From: DATHZQ01 sp035458525
GTDB taxonomy: Bacteria > Actinomycetota > Acidimicrobiia > Spongiisociales > UBA5794
DNA length: 64,000 bases
Direction of reading: 5' to 3'
Assembly (NCBI GenBank): GCA_035458525.1
Contig: DATHZQ010000091.1
Span: 62,001-126,000, forward strand
Part shown: in pieces, positions 24,193-32,700 of the stretch
Numbering within the stretch: the first letter of the stretch is position 1
Layout of the letters: each line of letters opens with the position of its first letter
Notes under the pieces: generated by a model
Databases searched by the model: none
Seen by the model: the letters and a program-made list of their open reading frames with translations, nothing else
What the model was told of the DNA's origin: nothing
Program-made: the position numbers and the translations under genes

Positions 24193-24987
24193 ATGACCGA
24201 CATGCTCACGACCCAGCAAGGTTCGCTGGCCTACGACGACTACGGCGGAGAGGGACCACTTCTCCTCCTGCTGCCGGGAGCCGGAGACGTGCGATCCGAG
24301 CACCGCTTCCTCGCCTCTCGGCTGGCTGCGGTTGGCTACCGAGTGGTCACAATGGATCTGCGCGGCCATGGCGAGTCGACTGCCAGCTGGTCCGGCTATG
24401 GCGTCGCGGCCACGGCAGCCGACATCGTCGCCGCGATCCGCGGAATGGATGCAGGGCCGGCGACCGTGATCGGCAACTCGTTCTCCCCCGCCGCTGCGTT
24501 GTGGGCTGCCGCCGAGCATCCCGCGCTCGTCAGCGGTGTCGTCGCCATCAGCCCCCACCTCGACCAGGACGCCGGCGCCCTGCAACGGCTTGCGCTCGAG
24601 CTGACGCTGCGGGGACCGCTGGCCGGGCCGGTGTGGGAGAAGTTCTATCGAGGCTGGTACAAGTCCAATCCGCCGTCCGACCTGGATGAGCAGGTGGCCC
24701 TCCTCCGCGAGATGATGCAGGAACCTCTCCGGCGCAAAGCGGTGCGAGCCACACTGCTGGCGCATCGGGATGGACTCGACGAGAAGCTGAGTGCGCTAGC
24801 AACACCCGTGCTGGTGATCTTCGGCAGTGAAGACGACCACTTCGACACCCCGCATGTTGCGGCGGCCGACGCAGCCGAGAGAACCCGCGGCACCGCCGAG
24901 ATCATCGATGGCGCCGGGCACTACCCCCACGTGGAATACCCCGAGATCGCCGCCAGCATGGTCCGCGACTTCTTGGACGCTGACTGA
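24193..24987 (+). CDS. Alpha/beta-hydrolase
   Basis: A 264-residue alpha/beta-hydrolase. The oxyanion loop LLLPGAGD is followed by MDLRGHGES. The nucleophile elbow is G-N-S96-F-S, the acid lies in FGSEDDHFD and the catalytic His in GAGHYPHVEYP. This is the layout of haloalkane dehalogenase/epoxide hydrolase-like and lactonase-like enzymes; the substrate cannot be assigned. GGAGGG just before ATG 24193 supports the start. The stop overlaps the TetR gene start by one base (TGATG), so the enzyme and regulator are coupled. Confidence 0.85.
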   Translation: MTDMLTTQQGSLAYDDYGGEGPLLLLLPGAGDVRSEHRFLASRLAAVGYRVVTMDLRGHGESTASWSGYGVAATAADIVAAIRGMDAGPATVIGNSFSPAAALWAAAEHPALVSGVVAISPHLDQDAGALQRLALELTLRGPLAGPVWEKFYRGWYKSNPPSDLDEQVALLREMMQEPLRRKAVRATLLAHRDGLDEKLSALATPVLVIFGSEDDHFDTPHVAAADAAERTRGTAEIIDGAGHYPHVEYPEIAASMVRDFLDAD

Positions 24988-25547
24988 TGCCCAGGGCCGG
25001 CCTGTCGGCCGACGCCGTCGTAGCCGTCGCCGCAGCCCTGCTCGATGCTGATCCCGCAACCGAGCTCACCCTCAGCCGAGTCGCCGTAGAGCTGGGCGTC
25101 AAAACGCCCTCGCTCTACAACCACGTGGCGGGTCTCGGGGATCTCCGCCGCCGCGTGGCGATGGCCGGCATCGTCGAACTCGGAGATGCGCTTCGCACTG
25201 CCGTGATGGGACGCAGCGGGCCGGACGCAGTGCGCGCACTCGCCGCCGCATATCGCGCATACGCCGTCGCGCACCCCGGCATCTACCCGCTCACGCAAGA
25301 AGCGAGACCAGGCGACCCCGAGTACGCCGCCCTGGGGCTGCGGACCATCGAGCCTGCCGCAGCCGCGCTACGGAGCTGCGACGTCGCAGAAGACGAGCTG
25401 ATCCATCGCATACGCGCGGTGCGGAGTGCGCTGCACGGGTTCGTTCTGCTGGAGACCCGACACGGATTCGGCATCCCCGTCGACATCGATGCCTCGTTCG
25501 AGACCCTCATCGAGATCCTGGTCACGTCGTGCCGGACGCCTGCTTGA
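24987..25547 (+). CDS. TetR/AcrR-family regulator (WHG-type C-terminus)
   Basis: A 186-residue regulator. The N-terminal HTH reads LTLSRVAVELGVKTPSLYNHV, the classical TetR recognition helix. The C-terminal half contains HPGIYPLTQ and an alpha-helical ligand-binding region like the WHG domain of a TetR subgroup. It is cotranscribed with the alpha/beta-hydrolase and probably controls that operon through the AT-rich region upstream. The inducer is unknown. Confidence 0.85.
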   Translation: MPRAGLSADAVVAVAAALLDADPATELTLSRVAVELGVKTPSLYNHVAGLGDLRRRVAMAGIVELGDALRTAVMGRSGPDAVRALAAAYRAYAVAHPGIYPLTQEARPGDPEYAALGLRTIEPAAAALRSCDVAEDELIHRIRAVRSALHGFVLLETRHGFGIPVDIDASFETLIEILVTSCRTPA

Positions 25548-25562
25548 CCGGCCCAGGAGTCG

Positions 25563-26391
25563 TCAGCCGGAGATCTCGAAGCGAAGTGCGACCCTCTTCG
25601 GAGTCACACCAACCACGGCGCTCGTCGCCGGAGCCGTCAGCGCAAACCGCTGGAACTCCACCAGCTCGAGGGGTGTACCGCACCACCGATTGCCCCGACC
25701 AACCGCGGCGACCGACGGCGACGGCCGGTAGTGGAGCGTCAGCCCGAGTTGCCAGATCGCATCGTCGTCCGCGTCGTGCTGGCACACCAGTTGCCGGGTG
25801 AGGCCGTATTCGAAGCTCGGCCCCTCGCCCCAGTCGTACACACCCCACTGCAAGAGCAGCATGTCCCCGTCCTCGTCGAGCGCAGCGTCTCCGATCCGCT
25901 GCGGCGCGTACCCGCTGCTCATCAGGGCAAGCGCACGACCGGCGTCGAGCGACTTCAGGTCGACTCCCCACGTCGTCGCAAAGCGCTCGAACGCAGCTCG
26001 GGCGCCGGCGACGTCGGCCGGCGGCAGCGCACGCTCGCCCGCAACGACCCGCCGCATCTCGTCTCCAGTGGTCACTGCCACGACCGGACCGGGGGCTTCG
26101 TGAGGAACCAGTGCGACGTGGTCCAACGACGAAACGAACGTCTCGCATCCGATGGGCATCACGAAGTAAGGCGCCACCGTCGCCAACTCGTGCATCACCG
26201 CCCACACCTCCTGACCGTCGGCGTGATCGAGCGTCAACCACCGATCCGTACACCTCGGCACCGCCGTCGCCAGTCGTGATCACGATTGCACCGTCATCGG
26301 ATCTCGCACCGTGCCGGTCGAGAACGCCGTGCACCCCTGCGGCGTCGAAGGGAACGCCGGGGATCGGGGCGAGATGGATGACGAAGCGCAC
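25563..26391 (-). pseudogene. Conserved-looking hypothetical protein, frameshifted once
   Basis: I do not recognise this family. A GTG start at 26391 gives RFVIHLAPIPGVPFD and continues to GDGGAEVYG. Near 26255 the frame changes, and coding continues as DRWLTLDHADGQEVW to the stop at 25563. The joined protein would be about 275 residues, soluble, with no clear motif. One indel separates the halves, so it may be a recent pseudogene or a sequencing error. If the shorter frame is real on its own, the protein would start near 26261. It follows the thioesterase gene by 12 bp and is probably in its operon. Confidence 0.5.
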
Positions 26392-26403
26392 GAGCGCAGG
26401 TCG

Positions 26404-27210
26404 TCAGCCGCCGGGACGCTTGTCGAGAAGCTGCGCCTGGTTGATGCGACCGATCGGCCCGTGCTCGTCGAAGACACGCGTGTCGGCGAGACCGATCCCG
26501 GATTCGTGCTGGTGAGCCGCCGACTTCATCCCGATCCAGTCACCCTCCGGCAGGCGGTGGGCGTAGAGCGTGATGTCGGGGTTAACGTAGATATAGGCGC
26601 TGGGATCGAGCGCCTGGGAGTTGCCGTTCGACATGTCGGCGACAGTCGCCAGCCGCACGAACGGGGACGGGTCTTCGCCTTCCACGACGGGGTGTCGCAG
26701 CCGGAACCATGACACGCCGGGGCCGGGCCGGAGGAAGCTGTCGCCGATCGACCGGATCTCGACCGCGTTGCGGTGGAATCGCACGATGTCGTCTCCGGCG
26801 AACGACCAGAAATCCTCGACGCGGATCGCCAACGAAGGACCAACCGGCTGTTCCCACGGCTCTCGATCGACGTCGGGAAGCTCGACGTCGGCGGTGCGGA
26901 TCTTGAGCCCGGTCGCCCGGCCGACCTCGACGTCATCGTGGGAGAGGATCGCCTCGACCACCTGGATGCGACGACCATTGCGCAGCACGTTCACCGAGAC
27001 AGAGAGCGGTTCGAGCGGAACCGGGCGAAACAGATCGATCGTGAACCGAGCAACCTGCATGGGCGCGCTCGTTTCGACCAGCTCGACAGCGCGCGCCAGC
27101 AGGCCCGACGGCGGGCTGCCGTGTTGCGCGTCGTCCGACCATCCGCCGCGAGTGAGCTCGGTTGGAACGAAGTGATCGCCGTCGAGTCGGAAGAGGGCTT
27201 CGTCGGTCAT
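26404..27210 (-). CDS. TesB-like acyl-CoA thioesterase family protein
   Basis: A 268-residue protein with two hotdog-like halves, typical of the TesB-like thioesterase superfamily found in actinobacteria. It contains GGWSDDAQHGSPPSGLLARA near residue 20, which resembles the family's first-domain motif, then FTIDLFRPVPLEPL and, in the second half, DPSAYIYVNPDITLYAHR and TRVFDEHGPIGRINQAQL. It probably hydrolyses acyl-CoA; the chain length is unknown. ATG 27210 is chosen because upstream codons are not conserved in style. It stops 20 bp after the end of the aminotransferase region on the same strand. Confidence 0.78.
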   Translation of the reverse strand: MTDEALFRLDGDHFVPTELTRGGWSDDAQHGSPPSGLLARAVELVETSAPMQVARFTIDLFRPVPLEPLSVSVNVLRNGRRIQVVEAILSHDDVEVGRATGLKIRTADVELPDVDREPWEQPVGPSLAIRVEDFWSFAGDDIVRFHRNAVEIRSIGDSFLRPGPGVSWFRLRHPVVEGEDPSPFVRLATVADMSNGNSQALDPSAYIYVNPDITLYAHRLPEGDWIGMKSAAHQHESGIGLADTRVFDEHGPIGRINQAQLLDKRPGG

Positions 27211-27230
27211 GGAGCGCGCAGGGTACCGGC

Positions 27231-28517
27231 TCAGGTGAGCAGCTCGGTCCGGCGCTGCACCCAATCCGCCACGGCTGCCACGAACTCGCCGGCGTGGTCA
27301 TCGGTGATGTCGAGGCTCAGCGCGATGTAGCCACGCCTGGCCAGGTAGAAGCCGGCCTCGAGCATCTCGAGGAAAAAGAGCTCCTTGCTCGAGTCGTCAG
27401 CGCGGGTGAGGTCGGTCGGCGACCTCACCGGCCCCGCAACCGCATGGACGGTCATCAACGAGCCCCAACCGGTGACAGACATCGGCACCGCAGCGGCCGC
27501 GAACACCTCGTTCAGTCGCGCTCGTAGCTGATCGCCGCGCGCATTCAACGCGGTCAACCGGCCCGGCGTGGCGACGTGTTCCATCGCGGCGACGCCTGCG
27601 GTCATCGTGAAGGCATTGTTGTTGAACGTTCCACCGTGCGTCAGGGATCCGCCGTCGGACGAGAACGCCGCCATCACGTCCTTGCGTCCGCCGAACGCTC
27701 CGAAGCCGAGACCGCCGGCAAGGTACTTTCCGAGCGTCGTCATGTCGGGAGTGATGCCGAGCATCTCTTGCGCTCCGCCCCGGGCCAGGCGGGAGGTCAT
27801 GACTTCGTCGAAGATCAGGATGGCGCCGGACTCATGCGTTGCCGTGCGCAATGCCTCCAGGAACGCCGGATGTGCGGGAATACACCCACTGGCGCCCAGC
27901 ATCGGCTCGACCAGCACGCAGCCGATCTCCTCGCCGTGTCGGGCAAAAGCCTCGGTCACGGCGAGAGCGTCGTTGAAGTCGATCCGGACCCAGTCGTGGG
28001 GCACGAGGAGCGGCGCACCGGTGGGTCCGAAGTAGAGAACGCCGCCGTGATAGCCGCCGTTGCAGACGACCACCTTGGAACGCCCGGTGACGTGGAGCGC
28101 GGTGGCGATGGCCATGAGATTCGCTTCGGTGCCAGAATTCGTGAAGCGAACCTGCTCGACGCTGGGAAACCGTGACACCACGAGTTGTGCGAATCGGGCC
28201 TCCCGTTCATGCACGGCACCGAGCGACCACCCGGACTCGAGCACCTCGGTGACGGCATCGCGGACCGGTGCCGGGTCGTGACCCAGCAGGCCCGCCGAGT
28301 AGTTGCCCAGCAGGTCGACATAGCGATGCCCGTCGACATCCTCGATGTAGGCACCATGCGCACTCGCAACCCTGAACGGGTAGGGAGCGAAATCGAGCAC
28401 CGATCTTGTGTTCCCGCCCGGGAGAACCGCCGCCGCCTCGGCGGCGAGCGCTCGGCTTCGAGGATGCGCAGCTTCGTAACGCCGGCGGGCGTCCTTCACG
28501 GCCATTTCGAGACTCAT
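27231..28517 (-). CDS. Class III aminotransferase (glutamate-1-semialdehyde aminomutase-like)
   Basis: A 428-residue PLP enzyme. It shows PGGNTRSV near the start, SGTEANLMA, the PLP-binding FDEVM (D237) and the Schiff-base lysine K264 in TTLGKYLAGGLGFGAFGG. The overall pattern matches GSA-aminomutase-like aminotransferases, a group with diverse amino donors and acceptors. It is unlikely to be HemL itself, since it lacks the hem context and sits with a thioesterase and an unknown protein. The exact reaction is open. Confidence 0.85.
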   Translation of the reverse strand: MSLEMAVKDARRRYEAAHPRSRALAAEAAAVLPGGNTRSVLDFAPYPFRVASAHGAYIEDVDGHRYVDLLGNYSAGLLGHDPAPVRDAVTEVLESGWSLGAVHEREARFAQLVVSRFPSVEQVRFTNSGTEANLMAIATALHVTGRSKVVVCNGGYHGGVLYFGPTGAPLLVPHDWVRIDFNDALAVTEAFARHGEEIGCVLVEPMLGASGCIPAHPAFLEALRTATHESGAILIFDEVMTSRLARGGAQEMLGITPDMTTLGKYLAGGLGFGAFGGRKDVMAAFSSDGGSLTHGGTFNNNAFTMTAGVAAMEHVATPGRLTALNARGDQLRARLNEVFAAAAVPMSVTGWGSLMTVHAVAGPVRSPTDLTRADDSSKELFFLEMLEAGFYLARRGYIALSLDITDDHAGEFVAAVADWVQRRTELLT

Positions 28518-28585
28518 GCCGACACGCTACCGCTGACCATTGCGGGGTGGCGGGACTAGCGTCCCATGCTGAAAGGGAGGGAACC

Positions 28586-29431
28586 ATGGCGCGAAACCTC
28601 AACCGCAGATACTTCCTCGGCACCGTGGCGAAAGGCAGTGCCGCAATCGCCGTGTTCGGTACCGCAATGGTGGCATGCAGCGACGACGACGGCGGCGCCG
28701 GCCAGTTTGGCGATCCCCTCCCCGAGGGCTCCTCGACGACAAGCCTGCCAGATACCACGGCCGCGACTACAGATACGACCGCTGCGCCAACCACTACCAC
28801 GGCGGCAACCTCAGGCGGGGCTGGACCGACCACGCTCGAGCGGGTGTCCCTCGGATTCGTGTCGGCATACGTGCTCATGCGCAACGGCGAGGCAGCCATC
28901 GTCGACACCGGCGTACCGGGGAGCGAAGGGCAGATCGAGGCCGGTCTCGGCGCACTGGGGCTCGGGTGGGACGACGTCGGTCACGTCATCCTCACTCACC
29001 TTCACGGCGACCACATCGGCAGCCTGCCGGCCGTGCTCGGAGCGGCTGCAGGAGCCACGGGCTACGCCGGCGAGGCGGACATCCCAGGCATCGCGAGCCC
29101 GCGTCCGCTGACGCCGCTCGGCGACGGCGACCGGGTGTTCGACCTCGAGATCATCGCCACGCCCGGGCACACGCCGGGTCACGTCGCAGTCCTCGACCCG
29201 GTCGGTGGGATCCTCGTCGTCGGCGATGCGATGAACGGTGGCGATGCGATGGGGGGCCAAGCCGGAACCGTCGCCGGAGCGAACCCGCAGTTCACGCCGG
29301 ATCTCGTGGCGGCCGACGACAGCATCAGGAAACTGGCCGCATTCGACTTCGATGCGATCTACTTCGGCCACGGCGAGCCGGTGTTGGCGAACGCAAGCCA
29401 GCTGGTCGTCGACTTCGCCGCCGCGTTGTAA
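28586..29431 (+). CDS. Exported metallo-beta-lactamase-fold hydrolase (Tat lipoprotein)
   Basis: A 281-residue protein with a twin-arginine-like start (NRRYFLG), a hydrophobic stretch and a lipobox ending in C31 (AMVAC), then a Thr-rich linker. The MBL core has the complete metal set: H138-L-H140-G-D142-H143, TPGHTPGH, VVGDAM and YFGHGEP. GGGAGG lies 5 nt before ATG 28586. It should be folded in the cytoplasm, exported by Tat and anchored outside. MBL enzymes cleave lactones, thioesters or phosphoesters; the substrate is unknown. Quenching of an extracellular signal is one possibility but only a guess. Confidence 0.85.
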   Translation: MARNLNRRYFLGTVAKGSAAIAVFGTAMVACSDDDGGAGQFGDPLPEGSSTTSLPDTTAATTDTTAAPTTTTAATSGGAGPTTLERVSLGFVSAYVLMRNGEAAIVDTGVPGSEGQIEAGLGALGLGWDDVGHVILTHLHGDHIGSLPAVLGAAAGATGYAGEADIPGIASPRPLTPLGDGDRVFDLEIIATPGHTPGHVAVLDPVGGILVVGDAMNGGDAMGGQAGTVAGANPQFTPDLVAADDSIRKLAAFDFDAIYFGHGEPVLANASQLVVDFAAAL

Positions 29432-29442
29432 CGACGCGGCGA

Positions 29443-30360
29443 TCAGGGCAGCGGGACCTCGATCTCAGTGGCGACCGGGATCCCCAGCTCTGCCCGTGCC
29501 GTCAAGCGCAGTGTCGACGCCTCGTCCTGGTCGACCCGGAATCCGGGAGCCCAGAAGAACTCGATGGTGCCGGCACCGGCATCCGCGTCCAGCGAGCCGG
29601 ACCCACTGGCGTAGGAGTCGAACAACTCGCCCCCTTCGTCGAGCAGATCGGCGTCGAGCTCGACCACGCCCAAATCGGTCCCCTCGAGCCGCCACGCCGC
29701 ACCGCCGAGGAAGTTGCCGAGTTCGAGTTCGGTGATGACCACCGCGGTGCCTTCGGTGAGCTCCATCGAGATCGGCTCCTCACTCAGGAACGGAACGCCG
29801 GGCCACGCCAGCTCAACCTCGGCAGTGGCGGGTGAAGCATCCCAGCGCTCGACGAGTACCACCGACTCCGGTGCGGGATCGACGAACGGGAACTCGATGG
29901 AGAACACGCTCGGCCTGAAGACGTCGAAAACGGTCCCGACCGATGCGACGACCCCTTGGCCGGTGCGCATCTCCCATCGACCTCCCAATGGCCGCACGAC
30001 CGACGTGGCGTCCGCCCCCCGACGCAGCACCATCGTGACCGGCACGAGCATGCGATCGCCCAGGATGACCGGCGCTTCGGCACGCACCGCAACGTCGGTG
30101 GCGATGGCGACGTAGCCCTCGGGAAACGACTCCGACGTCTCGATCACCTCGGCGGCCGGGGGTGCACCGGGTGCCGTCGTGTCTACGGCGACGCCGGCAG
30201 CAGCCTCGTCGCCGGTTGCGACGACGAACCATGCGCCGATCACGATGCCGACCAGAAACAGCAGCGCCGCCCATCCCCAGGGACGTGCCGATGGATCGGA
30301 GGGATCGGGATCGAGCGGCGACCTGAGGATCTCAGCAAAGTCGAACTCGACGTCACTCAT
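29443..30360 (-). CDS. Membrane-anchored extracellular protein of unknown function (A)
   Basis: A 305-residue protein with a short acidic cytoplasmic N-terminus (residues 1-30), one membrane segment (WGWAALLFLVGIVIGAWFVV) and a large extracytoplasmic beta-rich domain. I do not recognise the family. Its start overlaps the stop of the upstream gene by 8 bp (ATGAGTGA), so the two are translated in tandem. Both have the same build (one anchor, a Thr/Pro/Ala linker, a strand-rich domain with VLVPISFVV- or MLVPVTMVL-like phrases), which suggests ancient duplication and a shared complex. Confidence 0.7.
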   Translation of the reverse strand: MSDVEFDFAEILRSPLDPDPSDPSARPWGWAALLFLVGIVIGAWFVVATGDEAAAGVAVDTTAPGAPPAAEVIETSESFPEGYVAIATDVAVRAEAPVILGDRMLVPVTMVLRRGADATSVVRPLGGRWEMRTGQGVVASVGTVFDVFRPSVFSIEFPFVDPAPESVVLVERWDASPATAEVELAWPGVPFLSEEPISMELTEGTAVVITELELGNFLGGAAWRLEGTDLGVVELDADLLDEGGELFDSYASGSGSLDADAGAGTIEFFWAPGFRVDQDEASTLRLTARAELGIPVATEIEVPLP

Positions 30361-31162
30361 CGGTTTCGCCAATCACGACCACGTCGGCGGCGATCGGCCG
30401 CCACGCCGGGTCGAGCTGGATCAACACGACCTCTCCCGGGGCTCCGGGCTCTTCCCAGATGAGTTGCACGTTGCTGGACTGCCCGAACCGGAAGCTGATC
30501 CGCCATCCCGGATCCTGGGTTCGGAAGGTCGCGAGCGAGTGCCCCGTCCAGGCCGCTTCTGTCGCCGTGCTGTCGAGCTGCACGATCGTGGACGTCGACT
30601 GTTCGAGCACCCGGTCGATCTCGACCGTGCTCCCGTCCGGGAATGATCCCGCAGCGCCCTCCTCGACCGGAAGCGTCATCTCGCCGCCGACCGGCACGGC
30701 GAGGCGCCAACCCGTCACGCGAACGGAGACGACGTCGGCGGCATCGACGTCGACCGGCACATCGAAGCGCACGACGGCGTCGTCGATCGTCGTCACGGCC
30801 TCGATGACCTGACCACCGTCCAGCGTCAGCTCCCAGAACTCAGGCTGTACAGGAAGCTCGTCGGCGAAGAGCTCATCCTCCTCATGACGCGCCGTCCAGT
30901 GGAGTGGGACGAGATCGAATTCCAGCTCCGCCGTGCCGTCACCAACCACAAACGAGATCGGAACCAAGACCGTTGAACGGAAGCGCACCCCGCCGTCCAC
31001 CCAAGGTGCTTCGACGACCACCGGGTCCACCGTGGGCGCAGTGGTCGTCGCCGGAGACGTGGTGTCCTCCGGCTCGTCACCCTCCACCCACGCGGCGGCC
31101 CCGCCACCGACGAGGGCGCCGGCTACAAGAGCGACGACCAGCCAGCCGAGCGACGTGCGCAT
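30353..31162 (-). CDS. Membrane-anchored extracellular protein of unknown function (B)
   Basis: A 269-residue protein with an N-terminal membrane segment (LGWLVVALVAGALVGGGAAAW), a Thr-rich linker and an extracytoplasmic domain. I do not recognise it. The domain contains STVLVPISFVVGDGTAELEF and WTGHSLATFRTQDPGWRISF. It is the first gene of a two-gene unit with the related protein at 29443-30360. It is divergent from the LLM oxidoreductase; the 78-bp gap holds no obvious operator. Confidence 0.7.
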   Translation of the reverse strand: MRTSLGWLVVALVAGALVGGGAAAWVEGDEPEDTTSPATTTAPTVDPVVVEAPWVDGGVRFRSTVLVPISFVVGDGTAELEFDLVPLHWTARHEEDELFADELPVQPEFWELTLDGGQVIEAVTTIDDAVVRFDVPVDVDAADVVSVRVTGWRLAVPVGGEMTLPVEEGAAGSFPDGSTVEIDRVLEQSTSTIVQLDSTATEAAWTGHSLATFRTQDPGWRISFRFGQSSNVQLIWEEPGAPGEVVLIQLDPAWRPIAADVVVIGETDE

Positions 31163-31240
31163 ACCGCCATGGTACGGCGGCTATGGCGACGCACGCCCGA
31201 ATCGCACGGCCGAGCCACCTGCGGACTAGTTTCCCGAGGC

Positions 31241-32185
31241 ATGGTGCAACTCGGTGCGCATGTGGGTCAGCAGAACATGACGATGGACGACATGCGCTCG
31301 CTGTGGCGGAGACTGGACGAAGCGCGCTTGGACTGGATCTCGGCGTGGGACCACCTGTACGAGGTGCCGCCGGCCGGAGGCGGCCAGCCTCACTTCGAAG
31401 CGGTTGCGACGCTCGGCGCTTTGTGTGCAGAGACGTCGCACGCCCGGATCGGGTGCCTGGTGTTCTATGTCGGCTATCGGAACCCGGCCCACCTGGCCCG
31501 CATCGCCGTCACGCTCGATCACGTCAGCGGTGGCCGCTTCGAGCTCGGTCTCGGTTCCGGTTGGGCTGAGCTCGAAGCCCGAGCCCATGGCTACCCGTTC
31601 CCGTCGCTGCGTACCCGGATGGACATGGTGGATGAGGCCTTCCCGCTGGTGAGACAGATCCTGTCCCAAGAACGGACTTCCCACGACGGACGCTTCTACA
31701 CGACCTCGAATCTGTCGATGGAGCCGCGCCCGGTGCGCGGGCACATCCCGATGTGGGCGGGCGGGATCGGCGAAACCAGGACACTGCCCCTGGCGGCACG
31801 GCACGCCGATGGGTGGAACGCGCCGTACGTATCGCCTGGCGAGTTCGCCAGGCTCAACCGGCTCCTCGACGAGCGCTGTGAGGCTGTTGGACGCGACCCG
31901 TCGAGTCTCGAGCGCTCCGTCAACCTCATGTTCAATCTGGCGACCGACGCAGCCAAGGAGCATCTCATCGAGGAACAGCTCCGGGCGCAGTGGCGAGACA
32001 TGGCGCCGCGGGTGATGGGCGGCGCCCTGCTCGGCACTCCGGACCGTGCCGTCGAGCGGGTCCTCGCGTACATCGAAGCCGGAGCGGACGGCGTCAACGT
32101 CGCGCTGCGGTCGCCGGTCGACGAAGAAGCCCTCGAGGTGTACCTCAGCGATGTCGTACCTGCGGTACGGGCCGCTGCGCCCTGA
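31241..32185 (+). CDS. LLM-class (luciferase-like) F420-dependent oxidoreductase
   Basis: A 314-residue TIM-barrel flavin/F420 enzyme. Family markers are SAWDHLYEVP, RIGCLVFYVGYRNPAHLARIAV, TLDHVSGGRFELGLGSGW and GTPDRAVERV near the end. The DHVSGGR-GLGSGW block is the usual F420-binding region in actinobacterial members. It catalyses a hydride transfer to or from an unknown substrate. ATG 31241 is the start that begins directly with the barrel strand (VQLGAHVG). A second LLM enzyme is at 42175. Confidence 0.85.
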   Translation: MVQLGAHVGQQNMTMDDMRSLWRRLDEARLDWISAWDHLYEVPPAGGGQPHFEAVATLGALCAETSHARIGCLVFYVGYRNPAHLARIAVTLDHVSGGRFELGLGSGWAELEARAHGYPFPSLRTRMDMVDEAFPLVRQILSQERTSHDGRFYTTSNLSMEPRPVRGHIPMWAGGIGETRTLPLAARHADGWNAPYVSPGEFARLNRLLDERCEAVGRDPSSLERSVNLMFNLATDAAKEHLIEEQLRAQWRDMAPRVMGGALLGTPDRAVERVLAYIEAGADGVNVALRSPVDEEALEVYLSDVVPAVRAAAP

Positions 32186-32190
32186 AACGA

Positions 32191-32544
32191 TCAGGCGAGC
32201 AGGAGCAGCTCGTCGGTGGATTGGAGTTCCTCGATCGCCTTGACGTACTCGCGCAGGACGGAACGGCGCAAGCAGTACCAGGTGCGGGGACCGTCCCTAC
32301 TGGCGAACACCACGTCGGCCTCGCGCAGAATGCGCAAGTGCTCAGAGATCGTCGATTGAGCGAGGTCGCACTCTTCAACGATGTCCTGCACCTTGTGGGG
32401 GTGACAGATACGGAAGAGATTGACGATCCGAACACGGGCGGGGTGGGCGAGCGCCTTGCCGATCTCGGCGATCCGAGCCACTGTCATGGGAGCGGGCTCG
32501 GGGAGACCCGCTTCGGTACAGGACGGGGTGGGCGCAAAGGTCAT
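32191..32544 (-). CDS. ArsR-family transcriptional repressor
   Basis: A 117-residue ArsR/SmtB winged helix. It shows GKALAHPARVRIVNLF, the recognition helix DLAQSTISEHLRILREADVV, and a wing with SRDGPRTWYCL. Candidate metal or redox ligands include Cys and His in CHPHKVQDIVEEC, just before the recognition helix, but this is not a standard alpha-3 metal box. A TGTGAA-N4-TTCACA operator starts 3 bp upstream of its own ATG, and a second copy lies before the gene at 32701. It therefore probably represses both itself and that membrane protein. Confidence 0.88.
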   Translation of the reverse strand: MTFAPTPSCTEAGLPEPAPMTVARIAEIGKALAHPARVRIVNLFRICHPHKVQDIVEECDLAQSTISEHLRILREADVVFASRDGPRTWYCLRRSVLREYVKAIEELQSTDELLLLA

Positions 32545-32546
32545 TA

Positions 32547-32562
32547 TGTGAATTGTTTCACA
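32547..32562. promoter_or_regulatory. ArsR operator 1 (autoregulatory)
   Basis: The inverted repeat TGTGAA-TTGT-TTCACA starts 3 bp upstream of the arsR start codon. It has the same half-sites and the same 4-bp spacer length as the site at 32655-32672. Confidence 0.7.
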
Positions 32563-32654
32563 AAGTGACCTGATCCGGCAGGCCCTTTGGCCCTTCCTGG
32601 CTGGTGCAAAGGTCCCTATCGCTTATCGACGATTCACGAAATGATGGCCCTAGA

Positions 32655-32672
32655 TTGTGAAATAGTTCACAA
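32655..32672. promoter_or_regulatory. ArsR operator 2 (before the membrane-protein gene)
   Basis: A perfect inverted repeat TTGTGAA-ATAG-TTCACAA lies 28 bp before ATG 32701, where it would cover the promoter or transcription start. With site 1 it defines a consensus TGTGAA-N4-TTCACA. Confidence 0.72.
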
Positions 32673-32700
32673 GACACTCACTCACCGAGGAGGAACACTC

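Noticed and set aside
27231..28517. HemL (glutamate-1-semialdehyde aminomutase) of heme synthesis
   Set aside because: The fold matches, but no hem genes are near and the surrounding genes point to other metabolism; kept only as a class III aminotransferase.
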